Assembly: GCF_040802235.1 (NCBI RefSeq)
Contig: NC_133162.1
Location: 575,501 to 639,500, forward strand
DNA length: 64,000 nt
Reading direction: 5' to 3'
Source of the DNA: Manis javanica
Taxonomy: Eukaryota > Chordata > Mammalia > Pholidota > Manidae
Both the position numbers and the translations under genes were made by a program. A model generated the notes under the pieces. The model saw nothing but the letters and a program-made list of their open reading frames with translations. It ran no database searches and had not been told where the DNA came from. Shown piece after piece: positions 32,901 through 47,900 of this stretch (positions are counted from its first letter, which is position 1; each line of letters opens with the position of its first letter).

Positions 32901-35900
32901 TACTGGGCACGGGCTCCACCCTGCACTGGCCCCGTGTCAGCAGGGCTCGCGTCTCATGGTCCAGCCCCCCACAACAGGGATGCCGGTGGGGTGGTGTGGA
33001 CAGCCGGGGAGGGCGAGGTGACCCCAGGATGCTGCCCGTAGGGTCTCTCCTGTCCACGTAGGCTCAGCCACCCTGACGTCTGGTCCGTGAGCCTCAGGTC
33101 CCCAGGCAGCGCTCATCTGTCCCCCTCTATGTTCTCAACTCATTTCTAAATTTTTGTTTGACTAAGTATACATAACAAAATCTACCATTTGAAGGATTTT
33201 CTATCCTGCAGCCACATGGCCCCAGGCGCACTCCCACTGAGCAGCCACCCCTGCTGCCCACCCCAGGGCCCTTCCTCTTGCAGCACCGAACTCTGTCCCG
33301 CGGACGCTGCCTGCCTCCCTGCCCCCTCGCTGTACGCTGTCCCCATGGACGTGGTGCTCCGGGGACGTCCCGTGAGTGAGTCACACAGCGTCTGTCCTGC
33401 GTCTGGCTTGCTGCCCTGAGCACAGTGTCCTCAGGCCCCTCCGTGTGGCCTGTGCAGCATGCCCACCGTTGTGATGGCTGAGGGTCACTCCGCCAGACGC
33501 ACACTCTGCTTTCCTTTACCCGGGCCTCCGTGGTGGACGCTGGGCTGCTGCTCCTCTCAGCCGTCCTGAGTCCTGCTGCTGTGAACCTGGGGTGCACATT
33601 TCCGCATCCCTGCTTTCCCTTCTCTGGTGCACACCTGGACGTGAACACTGCTGGGTCACGGTATTCTGTGTTTACTCTTTCGAGAAGCTGCCTCACTGTT
33701 TTCCACAGCCACCCTGTCTTATGGTCCTGCCAGCAGTGGCCAAGGGTTCTGATTTTTCCGCATGTGCGCCAGCACGCTGTCTGTGTCCCATCTTCACGGT
33801 AGCCCTCCAGTAGGTGTGAAGGGACGCAGCCCTGTGGTCCGAACCTGCTCTTCCCTCGTGACTCATGACCTTGAGTGTCTCTCCCAAGTGCTTGCTGGCC
33901 AGTGTATCCCTTTGGAGAAACATCTGTTACAGTTGCCTATTCTTGGTTGGGTGGAGGCTGGATTCTGAGTTCTTCACGTCCTCTGGCTACTAATCCCTTT
34001 GCAGATGAGCTGCGGACACTCGCCCACGTGCCGGGGGTGCCCTGCACTCTGTGGACACTGTCTTCTGAGGCACAGAGGCTCTGTCAGAGCAGCAGTCAGG
34101 CGGACACGAGCAGGACGGGAGAAAGGAGGGAGGCAGCCCCCCCAGTCCCCACCCAGAGGCCGCCCTGGGCCCCTTGGACCAGCCCCCTTTGAACCCCCTT
34201 GTAGTTCTGGAACATGCGTGCCTAAGGAGACTCGTCACTGTGGTGGCCCCGCTCACATCTGGGTTTTGGCCCCTCACAGGTCTTAGCTGCTCTTGGGAAG
34301 ATGACACCCGAACAGGCAGAGAGGTTGGAGAGGGGGAACCATGGCAGATCCTCAGGGTGGTGCGAGCGCGACCGGGCAGGAGGGGGACCTGCACAGACCC
34401 CGTGAGAGACGCCACGTGAAACCACGCGGGCGGCTGCCCGCCTCGGGGTCAGCCCCTCCTCCGTCTCCGGGGCTGCTTGCCTCTTGCTTTGCTAAACAAA
34501 CCCCCTGCAGATTCAACTCTCTACGTGTCTCCCCCAGACTCTGTCCTTGGGGAAGGCGGGAGTGGGGGGCTCCACATCACCGTGAGGAGCAGTTTTCATC
34601 GTAATTGAGTCCAGTCTGTCCATTTCGCCTTTGTTGCCTGTGCTTCTGGGGTCCCACCCGGGAAATCACGGCCACATCCCCGTTGGGGAGATTTCCCCGT
34701 GTTTTCTCCCAAGTCTGTATGGCTTGGGTGCTCTTGATTTTCTAGGTAATTTTTGGGAACGGCACAAGATACAGGCCCAGCCCCACTCCTCTGGGCGTGG
34801 CCTTCCAGCGTGTTTCACGCGGCCCTTCCCCGTCGGGCGGTCTTGGCGCCCTTGCCAAGAATCATCCCACCGCGTACATGCCTGGGCCCTGTGCTGCCCC
34901 GCCGGTCTCTGTCCGGCTGTGCCAGCGCCACCCTGTCCCAGGGATGGCTTTGTGGTCGGGTCCGAGATGAGGGCGCAGGACCTCCCCAGTCGCTCTTCTT
35001 TTTCACGGTGGTTTTGGCTGTTGGGCCCCTTGGAATTGGACTGTGGGCTGGGCTTTCTGTGTCTGCAAAGACATCGGGGGGCCTCCTCCCTTTTTAATTC
35101 GACCACCTGTATTTCCGTCCTGCTCTGGTCAGGATCCGGTTCTGTGCTCCTTTTGTGCTCAGCCTCCCGGCGCCTCCTGGGACCCTTGACAGGCCCCATC
35201 ACTGCGCTTCGCTCACTTCCTCACTTCCTGGCTCATCCTGTGCCTTTCTCGCCCCAGCCCCAGGTCAGCAGTGTCTCCAGGAGCCCTGGTCCTTCCCTGG
35301 ACCCGGGCCCTGGGCTTGCCTCTGGCGTGTCACTGCACCCGGGCCACTCAGCTGGCAGCTGGACTCTGGCGGGCGCGTCTGTGGGCGAACCGCAGTCTCC
35401 TCCCAGCGCCCCAGCCTCCTAGGGCCTTGCGGCCTCAGGGCAGCCCATGTGGGGAGGCTGGGGGGCCTGTGCTCATCCAGGAAGTGGGGCTGCCCATCCC
35501 CGCCTTCCCTTCCTGAGCCTCAGGTTCCTATCACAGGGGGATGAGGTGCGCTCCCTGCCTTTTTGACGTGCTTGGCTTTCTCCTCCTGGGCACTGGGCGC
35601 TGCTGGGATGAGACATTTAGCCATTGGAGCAGGCACCACTGTGCGTGAATGCATGCTAAGGAAGTGGGGTAAGGCCCCCAGGCCCCCAAAGGAAGGACAG
35701 AAGCCGGGGAGGTTTCAGGGTCTGAGTCCGGTTCTGGGAGCCTCCCTCTCTCTGGCCAGTGCTCCAGATTTGAGTGCAGTGACACGGAGCTTCCACGGGG
35801 CCTCATGCCCTAATGTGGGCCCCGGGTGTCTGAGGTGTGGGCCACACGCCTTGCCAGCTCTGCATGCAGCCCCTGGTGCATGATGAGGCCTGCGGTCACG

Positions 35901-38900
35901 TCACTGAGATGGCAGGAGCCGCTCCTAACTTGGGATGAACCACCAAGCCAGCTGAGCCAGTGTCAATTAAGTTGCCACCTTTTTGTGGAAGGTTTGGATG
36001 GGTGCTGAAATGGCTGGGGAGATGCAGCTTCCCTGGTGCTCATGGCTTAGAGGCCAGAGATGGTGAGTCAAACGTGGGCAGGTAGAGGTGCCAGAGCAGA
36101 ACACCTGACCACCAATGGGCTCCCTCCTGTCTGTGCCCTGGGGGTCCTAGGCCTTGTGTGTGACCCTCTGGGTCATGGGGGGCTGTAGCCCAGCTCCCAG
36201 GTCCTGGTCACTGAGGGTGCCAGCCATGGGTCCAGAGCTCTGGGGCTGCTCTGCACAGTGGCTGCCAGGCCTGGTTACTCTCAAGTCTGTGGCCTCCTCT
36301 CACCCCACTGGCCAGGGAGGAGCAGGGAGCCCCAACTCTGGGCATTTGTGCAGAGCTCGGGCAGCACCGACCCTGGGCTCTGGCCTGAGCGCAGGGCCAA
36401 GGGCGAGGTGCTGCTGGGTTCCCTGCATCTCAGAGTGACGCTGCTAAGAGACGGGATTGGGGGGGCTGATGGCAGCAGGGCTGTGCCTGCCTGGCCCTGC
36501 CTGACTGTGGTCGCCGGGACCTGGTGACCTCCGCCAGCTTCACCTGAGACCACGTGCCCAGCTAACAGAGAAAAGCCATCTGTTCCCCTCGGTGTGCAGG
36601 GTGTGGTGGATGTGTGGAGGGACGCATGGGGAGGGTGCCCAGCCCAGCTCAGGGTCCCTGGGCCCAGGGAGGACACCTGCGCTGTGTCCTCATCACCTGA
36701 GTGCGCCGGAGCTCCGTCTTGCACACAGGCCACGCAGGCCACAGCTGCCTCCCACACCAGCCCTGGGCAGAAGCCTGGGACTCACCAGGCTGCGGGCATT
36801 GGCATCGGGGGCCCCGCTGGCTTTCTGCCGGGCCAGCTCCTCCACGTAGCTGTGGACGTCAGTGCTGAAGCAGTCGGCCTCGTAGAAGGCGCTGGGCCAG
36901 CCGGGCCTGCAGCTCTGGAACTCAGCTGGGCTCGGGCTCACGGCCGGGCCGCCTCCCTCAGGCCTGGCCAGCTGGGCCCCTGCCCCCGAGTCTGAGGCCC
37001 CACCGACTGGCTCCGGGCCCCCACCCTGTTGCAGGGCCTGTCCTGACTCGGGCTGCTGCCCCCTCTCTGCTCTTACCGACTTCTGAGGCCGAAATCCCAC
37101 CTCGAAGTTACCCCGTGAGAGCTCGTCTGCGTCCACCTGGGGCAGTGATGGGGTCGGGCAGGGACCTCGGCTGGTGCGGGTTGCGGCCGGCTTCTCCTTC
37201 CCTGGAGTGGGCAGGAGGCTTACAGGCTTGGGCAAGAGGCTGGCAAAGCTTTCGCCCAGCGCTCATGCTGGGTCAGGGCTTGAGGCCCCTGGGAGCAGCC
37301 AGGGGCCCCTTCAGCTCTAGAGGTGTCCCAAAGGGTTGTCAGGGTCTGAGGCTGCCGTCCTGCTGCCCAGGCCCCCAGGCCCCCAGGCTCCTTGGATCCC
37401 TCCCAATCTGGCTGCCCTTTGGGGTGGAGTCCACTGCGGAGACCTTTGGATTCTGAAGATGGATGGGCAAGTGCCCGAGGTGCTGCCTGCAGTGGTCGGG
37501 AGGGTGGGCTGGGCACCTTCTTGGCCACCTGCTCTGATGGCCATCACACATGTGAGCATAGTCGCCTAGCCTGTTCCCTGCGGTTCTGTCCCACTGAGAC
37601 CAGATTTTGGGGAATTACAAAGATGTCAGTAACCTGGTGTTCCCGGCTAAGAGTCTAGAATAGGCCTCTGTGTTTAAGTGGCACCTTCCCAGGAAAGATG
37701 CAAGGGACCCCCTCACTCCCCCAACCTCTCACCCGACACCCCTGGTCACCGAGATGCTGGCTGGCCATCCAGGAGGCAGGAGGCGCCCCCAGCAGCCCCA
37801 GCCCCTCTGCTGGGCGGCCTGCTTGCTGCACCCCCAGCAGACCCCCTGGATAGAGGGTCTTTCTGTAATTGTCCGGCCGCACCCAGAGGGTTGCGGTGAA
37901 CCTGAGCCCCCGCCTCTCACCTGCTCCGCGCAGCGAGGGCCTTCTGCCTCCCGGTGAGCGGTCACTCGGAGCACAGGTCTTTTGGCCCATGGGTTGCGGC
38001 CCGGCCTCCTCCAGAGCTCTGCTGCCAGAACAGGGGATCTGCAGGCGCCCGGCGCCCGTGGCCCCACCCCTGGGCCACAGCGTCTCCCCACGCTGCTTTC
38101 CAGCTCGGACCTCAGGCCCAAAGCATTGGGAAGTGGACAGGAGCCCGGCGGCCCTCCTGGGACACCACTGGGCAGACTGCCACCTGCCCCTGCTCCCTGC
38201 TGTGGGACAGCCCTCCTTGGGGTAATTAAGGGCGCTTGGCAGAGCTTTCCGGTTCATTCCTGAGGCCCCCAGACACCCCTCTCGGTGCCACAAGATAGGA
38301 GGTGTGTACCTCACTGTGTATGGGTGTGTCTGGAGCCCCGGGTGTGTGGGGCCTGAGACGCGAGCAGAGAACCGTGTGGGACAGTGAACATCACAAGGTG
38401 CCCTCACTGCTCCTGCAGAAAACGCTCAGCCGCCCCCTGGCACCCACCTTCTGACACCAGAAGGGGAGCTGTCTCCCAGCGCCCGTCCGTGTGGCGGGCA
38501 TGGGGGCAGGCGCTGCACCCTGTGGGCATCCTCCCCCTGGGCTCCTGGCTACCATGCCTCCTTGAGCTGGGCCCTGGGTGGGAGCGGTGCCCACACCCCC
38601 GTGACCCCAGAGCCCGCACTTCTTGCCAGGAGGAGCCGGTGCTGGAGGAGAGCTCTGGAAGGAGGGTGGGCTTCAAGCCCAACAGGGGCCCCAGGGGAAC
38701 ACGGGCTGGACGCCCATGGCCAGGGGAACACAGCGGGCCTCTGGGTGGGACATGGCCATTGAGGGCCGGCCGGGGGGACGCTCACCTCTCAGAGGGTGAC
38801 ACCTTGCCGTTCACCACTTGGAAAAGATTCTGCAGCAGCTTCTCCCCCCAGTAGAGGTCACAGAACTTCTCTGATATGGCCCCACAGAAGGTGGCATAGG

Positions 38901-41900
38901 TTAGATCTCGCAAGGCATAAATATATTCCCCTGGTTTTGCAAAACAACAGGAGCAAGTCCCACATGTGCAGGTATTCACCCGGTTCCCTCATGCTTACTG
39001 GGGGCAGGGGGCTGGTCTCAGGAGCTGGGGTGTGGGGAGGCTGGGCCCTGAACCCAAGGCTTCACTGCCTGCTGACCCCGCTCTGCCCCTGCCCCTCCTT
39101 GTGGGGGCCCCGCGTCTCCTTCACACTGACCGGCCACCTCCCCTGATCCTGGCGCTCCCTGGGGCCCCCGCAGTACCCATGATCAGAGCCTCCAGCCCAT
39201 TGTCCAGGTAACCATCGAAGGCAAACTCCTCCTGGATGAGCCGTGTGGCCTCCTGCAGCGATGGGCAGGCCGACCTTGTCGACGGGGGCAAGGCGTCCGC
39301 ACTGGAGGGGCAGAGCTTGCCGTCCACTGGCTGGGGCTGCTCAGGGTGACTGTCGGGGGCCCGGTCATCCTGCCCCTGGACAGGGGCATCCCTGGGGCTG
39401 TCTGGACCAGCAGAGGCCAGGGAGGACCCTCGAGGGGCTGACAGGGCGCCCTCAGGCTCTTGGCCCTGGCCCTCGGGGGCTGTGCTCCTGGGTGGCTCGG
39501 CTGGGCGACTCAGGCCGTGGTGGGCTGCGCCGGGCCCTGGAGGGTGGGTTCCGGGGCCTCCTGCAGAGCCTCCAGGCGCGACCAGTGGGTCTGAGGCTTG
39601 CTCCGGGGCTGGCACCTCTGGAGGGCTGGCTGGGGCAAGGGGTGGCGGGGAGGGGCGCCCCTGGACTGAGTCTCTGGGCCCTGACTCTCTGAAGGGTTCT
39701 GGGCTGGGTGCCAACTGCTCAGGTGTCCTCAGGCTGCTGGCCCCTCCGTGGGCCTCAGGGGGCTGCTTCCTGCTGCCCTCCCCGAGCAGCTGGCCTCTCC
39801 TCTCCTGGAGACCTGAGGATAGGGCCAGCATGTCCCTGCCAGTGGGAGAGAAGGAGGGACCCTCAGGAGGGGCACTGGTCCCCACCAGCTCCCAGGGTGG
39901 CAGGTCCTCACCTGGGGACACCTGCATCTGGCATGAGGATGGTGGGCTTAAAGTGTGAGGCCTGGGAGGCGAGTGCTGCAGGCAGCAGCGCGGCCCCATT
40001 GTGGCAGGAGGTGGGTCCCCGGAGGGCGAGGAGCCTGGTGTTGCTGACCTGCACAATGCCTGGGGACAAATGTGGGGGAGTGCGGGTTGGGGGCCGGCAT
40101 GCACACTCTCCAGAGAGACTGCCCTGTAAGACCGCGGTGGCCCCCCAACCCAACACAGGTGCAGGCCCTCCCCCGTGTCTCCAAGGGGACTTCACGGGAG
40201 GCCTGGGGGCCGAGCTGGGAGGGTGGGTGCCTGGTGCTGGGGCAGCTGGAGAGATGGCAGAGGCCAGAAGCTGCCGACCCATGGAGGAGGGTCTTAGCGG
40301 CCCCGCAGGCTAGGTGGGTGCCTGCAACTTGACGTGGCGGCTCTGGAGGGGTGCGGGGTGGCAGAACATAGTGCGTGGAGGGCTGTGTGGGTGGAGATCG
40401 GGGTCAGATGGCAGAGAGGATCGGAGTGGAGGGTCCAGACAGGGGCAAGAGCTGAACATCAGGCCAGTCAGGTGCAGCTCAGGGGCCCATGGGCAGGGCT
40501 GGCCGGTCCCTGCAGCCCACCTGTGCCAGGCCAGCTATCGGGTGCCATGCTGGGGCTCAGGTCCGCAGAGAAAGCACTTTGCAGATGGACGGTCTCCTCC
40601 TCCTGGAGAATCTGTGGCAGGAGGACATGGCGGCCCCAATGGAGCCCCGGAGGTGAGGGGCAGGTGCTGTTAGCAGCCCCCTGGCCCCGGCAGCTGGGGC
40701 CACATGCTGGCTCATAGGCTCTGGAACGGGGGCGTTTGGGGGCCCTCTGCCTCCCAGCTCAACAGGTTTTGGCAGGTTTCCAGGGCATGGGAAGATTATG
40801 GCGCTGCTGAGACCCCAGTAGCCAGAACCCGACTCCTAAGCGCTGCTGGGGGGATGTGTCTGCATACGACCACTGGCCCTGGTGCGGCCAGGCCTGGTCA
40901 GCATGACCGGGAAGCTGACAGGCATGTTTATAAGCAATGCTGGCTACCTGAGTGTCACTCTGTGGGATCCCAGGAATGCCCCTCCCCTGTACTGTGTGAG
41001 AAGCACCCACACCCACCTGGCGGTTCACAGAGACCCACGGGGCTGCGGGAGGCAAAGCTAAGAAGAAGGTCATGTCGAAAGCTCTGTCTACCTGCTCCCC
41101 AAACTACATCCACAGTGAAACAAGGTCCTCGTCCCCAGGCTCCTGCTCGGAAGCCGCGGGCTCACCTTGCAGGTGGATGACCTCAGGTGAGCTAGAATCT
41201 CTCTGCTGTCCATGCCTCGCTGGAGGAGGTAAGTGCTGCATATCTGAAAGCAGGGACAGAGGCCACACGTCCTGACACAGAGGCACACGGCAGCTCGGCC
41301 ACCTCTCCAGCGCTGCAGAGGGGCACCATGCTGGACAGGGTCCGTCAGTGCGCGGCGGCAGGTAGGAGGGACTTGTCCAAGGGCACCCCTTCTTGGGCAC
41401 AGCTGCTGCCTTGGCATTCCATGCTTCTAGTGGCTGACCTCAGCTGGGAATAGAAACTAAAGAGAATGGCCGCAGCCTCTCCCCAGGCCCCTGCCTCGCT
41501 GACAGGCACCTGCATGGTGCTGGGCCACGTGACCTTTCCAGCCTGTCCCTTAAAAACTACAAGAGAGGTGTGTTATTGAACAGCAGCAGAATTAGGGTCA
41601 GAATCAGTCACATACACACACAGCATGGACCCAAGGCTGCACCCTAGAAAATGAGAAGACTTCTGTAAGTGATTACAGTTAACATGATTTGTCCCTGGCT
41701 GGCTGGAGCCCTTTATGGCCTGACAACCAGGCGGCGGCTGCCTGTAGGGTCAGGTCGGCTGTGGCTCTGCTGTGTGCCAGGGCCTTTGGCCAGACACCTG
41801 CGCCCCCATGCCCCTGCAGGGGACACGCTGGCACCCTCATCAGGACGGGCGCTCAGCGGCCCGAAACGCAGCCTCCCAGCACTGGTGCTCCGCAAGCTCA

Positions 41901-44900
41901 GCCTGATATTTGGGGACAAAAATGTCACTGATGACAATGTTCTATTTTTCATCTAGGCTTTTGGTCAGTATTGAACAGAGGACAAAGGTTCTTCTTTTAA
42001 AGACACCAAGTAAGGGGACTTAGATACCTACACCATCCGTACAGGCCCACAGCTGGCAAAAGCCATGGCTGAGCCCCTAGAAGACAATGGTGCCACCCCA
42101 GCCTGACCGGCCTAGCACAGCTGCTGGTGGCCAAAGTCCCGGGATGGGGAGTCCCTTGGGCCACCAGTCAGAAAAGCTCTGGGCCATCAACAGAATTTAC
42201 TGTGCATTCCACCCAACACCTGGCAGGTGTGCCGACCTCCCTGTCTTAGGGGTGTACTCAGGGCTCAGGCCTGCGTGTCCCTCTGCCCCTTTGAGATGTA
42301 CGTGTGTGTCTCCCACAGCCCAGGAATCGTCCAGGGGCCTGTCCTGTCCCTCTGAGGTGTGGCTATCAGGAGGGGGGTGCAGTGTCCCATGCCCAGGGCA
42401 CTGGTCAGCAGTGTGCCTACATTGACTGGCCCTCAAAGGCTTCCACTCACCGGGCCCTCCTCTAGCCTGCCTGTCACCTGAGGGCATCTGGGATGGACGG
42501 AGCCCTGTCCTCCGCAGCAGGGCCTGGGCGGGGTCTCACCATTGCAGCTCCTGTCCACCTGGTCCCAGCCTGGGGCACCTCGCTCGGTAGAGCAGGCCAG
42601 AGGCCCACAGATGCAGCGCTTGCCCAGGCCGCCCCAGGTCCCTGCCCCAAAGCTGTCCCTGCACCTGGCTGCATTTGTCCTCCCTGCTAGAAGGTCCCAT
42701 GGCCTCCCGACCACCGAAGCAGTGGCAAGCCACAGGGCAGGTCCCCCTGGGAGGGGACCAGGATGCGGCCCACTGGCCTCCCACCCTCTCCTACCCAGCC
42801 TGGAGGGAGCAGATGGGGACGGGAGCTGGGTGGACCCCACAGGAGGTGTGGGGATATGGGCCATGGGGGACGCTCTGCTCCCTTCTGGCAGGGCCTGAGG
42901 CAGGGGTCCGGGCTGGCCCCGGGACCCTTTCCTCCAGATGGGTGGGTGTGCTGGAGACGTGGGGGTGGCCGGGAGAGCAGACCTGAAGCCCATGCCTTCC
43001 CTGCCCAGCATGGCCCTGCCTAGCTGCCCACTTGCCACATGGTTACCTTGATGACCTCAGCTGCAGACGGCCGCTCCTGGGCACTGCATCTCGCCATGTC
43101 CAGCAGGAGGGCTTTGAGCCTGCGAGGCAGGACCAGTTTGCGGCCTCGGGGGACGGTGAACTTGGCTGCCATCCACAGGACTGCAGCCACACAGTACACG
43201 GAGGCCTGGGTGGAGGAGGAGATGCTGGCATACTCAGAGCTGCCCCCACTCCAGGCACCCCCAAGGGCACCTGGGGCGTGTGCCCACAGAACCACGGCTG
43301 TGGGAACCCTGCCGGGCACTTCCTCAGAGCCCGGAGGCCCCACCACAGACCCCACGTGTTGCGTCCCCACGGGCATGGCCAGGGGGTCTGCATGTCTACA
43401 AGTGTCCACAGGGCTCGAACACTCCAGAGTGAGCAGCTGGACCGTCCCACCTTGCAAACTTCTCAGGAATGTGGCGGCTGCAGTTCAGGGCAGTGGGAGG
43501 TCTGAGGCCAAGTCCCTCTGAGCTAGTGCTGTGCTGCTAAGTGGTAACGACAGGCTCTCTGAGCAAGAAAGCGTGCCTGTGCACACGCAGGTTTGCTGCG
43601 AATCTCATGGAGGTCAAGGAGGCAGAGCGCAGTTTAGGAGGAAGGACGGGATGGCGCTCTGTATTAAAGTTCCACACAGTCAACTGATTCTCACTGGACG
43701 CTCTCACTGGCCCGGACCCGTGGCTCTGACGTGCTTGTTTCTGTCTGGTATTTTTGTTCATGTCAGTAAGCAGGACGAAAGTGAAAGGGGAGATGCGCAC
43801 TGGGGCTTCGCTCGCTCCGGCGCGGCTCTGCTGAACCAGATCACAGCGGTAGGACACAGTGGCCCGCAGCCACGGCTGCACACACTGGTGGGTCAACTGC
43901 ATTTCTGACGTTTCCTCCATTAGGTGCAGACAATGGGCCAACATAAACCAAGCCCTGGGTTTAGCATTTGCTGACTCCACGGTGCGAACACTGCCACATG
44001 GCCGACGTCAGGCTGCAAGGAGGTGCAGCAGACCCGGCGGGGAGACAACTGTACTTACACACGCAGCCCTTAGACACACAGAGGCCCCATGTTCCTGCCC
44101 AGCTTCCCACAGCAGGAAGTCCTACAAGGCTGGGCCAGCGCCACGGCCAGGACATGCACACTGACGTGGTGGAGGTGCAGGTTCTGGCCCCAGCAAGCCT
44201 CCTGTTCCCTCGTAACCCTTCCACTGTAACCCCTGGCAACTCTAATCTGTTCTTCACTTCTGCAATTTTGTGGTTTCCTGTCCAGGGAATTGATCGGCTT
44301 TTTCCCTCAGCCTGACCGTCTGCAGGTCCATCCAGGGCGTCGCCTCATCAGCGCCCTGTTCCTCTTTCTGCTGAGCACCTGCGGTATGGGTGACCCCCAG
44401 CTTGTCTGGCCGCTGAAGATCACCTGGTTTGTTTCCGGCTTGGGGCTGTGATGAATGAAGCTGCTATAAACGTTCACGTGCAGGATTCTGAGTTTCATTT
44501 CTCTAGGATAAGTATTGGGACTGCAGTGTCTGGTTGTACGGTAGTTTTATAAGAAGCCACCAAACCGTATAACGAAGGCCGAGTCACTCCGCCCTCCCAC
44601 CGGCAGCGAGCCGAGCCCCTGGTGTCCTGCATCCTCACCAGCACTTGGTGCCAGGGTTCTGCATTTTAGCTGCTCTAATGAGTGTGCAGTGGGGTCTCCT
44701 GGCTTTAATTTGCATTTTCCAAATGCCACAGGAAGTCGATCATCTTCCGTAGCTCATAAGCCCATACGACACCTCCTGTGGGGGTGTCTGTTCAGATCTT
44801 CTGCCCACTGTTACCTGGGTTGATTGCTTTCTTACCTTAATATTGACTTTTAAGAGTTCTTTCTATACTTGAGATACAAGCCCTTTATCAGATGTGTGTT

Positions 44901-47900
44901 TTGAAGGTATTCAAATACCTATTTCATATTGGATGAGTTATGGTAGTTTGTTTTTTGAAGAATTGGTCCATTTCATCAAAGTTGTTGAGTTTGTGTGTGT
45001 AGATTGTAGAATTCCATTACTCCTTCGATGTCTGCAGAGTCTGGAGGGGTATTCTGCGTCATGCCTGATATTGGTAATTTGTGTCTTCTCTTTTTTGCTT
45101 TATCAGTTTTGTGAGAAGTTTGTTAATTTTATTGGTCTTTTCCAAGACCAAGAACCGGCTCTTCATTTCATTGGTTTTCTCTATTATTTCTATTTTCATT
45201 GACTTCTGCTCTCATCTTCACTATTTCCTTCCTTCTGCTTTGGATTTTTTTTTGCCCTTCTTTTTTTAGGTTCTTGAGGTAGAACTTAGATATTGAGTTG
45301 ATATGCTGCCTCTTTTCTAACATACACATTCAGTGCTATGAATTTTCCTCTTGGCCTCACATTGGCTGCGCCCCACAGTGTCAGTGCTGGCATCTACTGA
45401 TTCTCTTTTTTCATTTGGTTTGAGATCTTCCTGGTTCTTGATACGGCAAGTGATTTTTTGACTGAAACCTGGGCACTTTCATGTTATGAGACCTTCTGTT
45501 TCCTCCAGCTTTCTCTTGCACCATGCTGGCAAGAAGGAAGCATGTCATTATTGCCGGTGGGGCCCGAAGTCCAGGTTCCCCACTGGCCCCAGTGGACACT
45601 AAAGAGGGGGCTCCAACTCACTGCTGGGCAGGCGTGGGAGTTTCAGCTTCCTGCTGGACCTCCACTGACAGCCTCTCGCTGGTGGTGGGGGTGGAGGGGC
45701 ATAAGAATGCTCTTCACTGCCCCCTGCCTGCCTCCTCTGGCACCATGGTGGGGGCAGGGTGGGGCGCCTTGCTGCTGCTGGGGGATGGTAGGAGCCCCAG
45801 CTGTCCAGGAGGCTGCCTCTGACACTGCCCCAGCTGGGAGGGGCATTTGTTATTGGTGGGTGGGGTGGTGCCAGGCTTCCCACGTGTGCTTGCTGACCTC
45901 ATGGAAAGGGTCCTTGCTGTGGGCTGATGGGGATGCTCAGCCTTCTCTGACACCACCTGTGGGGTCTTTACAGGCCTTCTTTTAAGCTGGCTCGGGAGTG
46001 CAGGCTTTGGCTTCTGTCTGTGTCTACTGGCATTTCCCAGTTGCAGCTTCTTCAGTCTCCATGTATGGGGCAGAAAGAAAGTGTGTTCCCTGGGCCAAGG
46101 CCCCCGGTCAGGCTGCCCTCTGCCCTCTGCACAGAAGTCACCCCACACCTGTCTTGGGAATGGTGTGAGGGGTTTCTAGATGTCCTCAGAGGAGCAGAGA
46201 AGTTGCATTTCCCCCACCTTCTCAGAAGCACTTCTACCTTGGTTTTGAATATAATTTCCTTAATTGTAAGTTTGTACATTTTAATTTTTAGTAAGTGCCT
46301 TGTAAATATTCCTGGAAATTTAGCCATGGGCTCTCCTGAGCCAGGACGTGCTGCCTGGACCTGTCTACGCCGAAGTCCTCTTTGGATGACATCACCAGAG
46401 CCGACCTCATCACCCGTGAGGGGAGCACCTGCCAGGTGGGTGCAGCCCAGGCCAGCTGATCTGGGGCCCTGGGCACGGACGCTGCCTTCGGGGCCTTTCT
46501 GACTCCCCCTGAATCATGACGTCTGCTCATGCTTCTCCCCCACCCCTCGGGTGCTCTGGACAGAGGGGGTGGGCAGCACTGAGGGTGGGGGCAGGAGGCT
46601 GGGGAAGGGGTGAGGAAGGGTCTGGGAAGGGTCAGGGGCCCCAGTCACCTTTTCAGTGACCAGCCTTTGCTCTGCTGCCTCGGGAGCCAGGAAGAAGGAG
46701 TTGCAAGCGCCTAAGAGAGAAGAACCCGGCTGAGCTCTCCTTCCTGCCTCACTGTGGGCACTGGAGGCTGGCCCGGGTGACCCCGCATACACACCATTGG
46801 CTGGGGGCGGCCCGAAGATCACAGCCCCGTCCTCGGCCACCAGCACCGAGTCCAGACACAGGTAGGCTGCAGCGGAAGGGGGTCAGGGCACCACACTCGC
46901 TGTGTGGACGCTGCTCTAGGGCGGGCCACCCTGTGGCCCTGGGCCTCCAGGGGCCGCCCAGACAGCAGGCCCACTGGGCACAGCACACTGGCTCAGTCTC
47001 CACCCCTCCCCAGAGGCCCAGGCAGGCTGCCAGGTGGACAGGCATGGAGAGCAGCCCTGAGCCAGCCTCCCACCCCCTAGGGCTGCCACTACAGCCACAT
47101 CCAGCTGGAGAGGGACGGGAGGTGAGGGAAGGGGAGGGTGGGGAGCACCAGCCCACTGCCCAGCACTGCCCTGGGGGGGGTCCCAGAGGGGGCTGGGGGC
47201 CGTGGCCACGGATCACAGGCTCTGGGCAGCCAGGTGGCGCTCCTCCTCATTGGCCCCCTGTGGCGCCCTCCTCCTGGCACCCTCCCCGGGACACCCTACT
47301 GTTAGAGGGGCTGTAGACCTGTCACACTATCGGGCAGCATTGGGGTTTGCGGTCGACAACAGAGTAAATGTCCCAGATCCCTCAGCCAGTTGCCACCTCC
47401 TTGGGACAGTGCTGCCCTGTTGAGGACTGTGGGCCAGACACGCAGCCCCTGCCCTCCTTACAGCAGGGCCGCCTGCTCTAAAGCCTACATTTCAAGCACC
47501 TGGCCCCTGCTGCTCCCCAGGCCTCAAGTCCCTGGGACCGAAGCAGACACTCCCCGGGCCCCGGCTCAGCACGGCCACTTCCACCCAGCCCAGCACAGCC
47601 GGTGGAGGCCACGTGGCCCCTTGGCGCCGGCTCGGAAGGGTCACCTGGGTGCTGGCTGTGCTTGTGCAGATTGCTGAGGCAGGCATGGGACAGAGCCCAC
47701 AGCTCGTACTCCTTGAAGGGCCGGCCCAGCTTGGACAGGAGGTCCTGCAGGGAGATGCCCTGGGGAAGGAGCTGTGGGTCAGTCACAGGGGCAGGCGGGC
47801 TCCGCGCACATCTCAGGAGGGATTTACAGCGATGGCGACAGTGAGGACCCCTGTAGGCACCAGCACATTCCCGGCCAAGTGGCTGGGCAGCGTCACACAT

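Larger units (their letters stand above)
28925..36785 (-). other. KNDC1 intron 17 (large)
   Basis: 7.9 kb. Holds the TGACATCA-rich array (32424-32800) and a reversed old L1 in two pieces (33130-33965 and 34590-35130). No other gene was recognised between 28925 and 32400 or between 35130 and 36785. Confidence 0.6.
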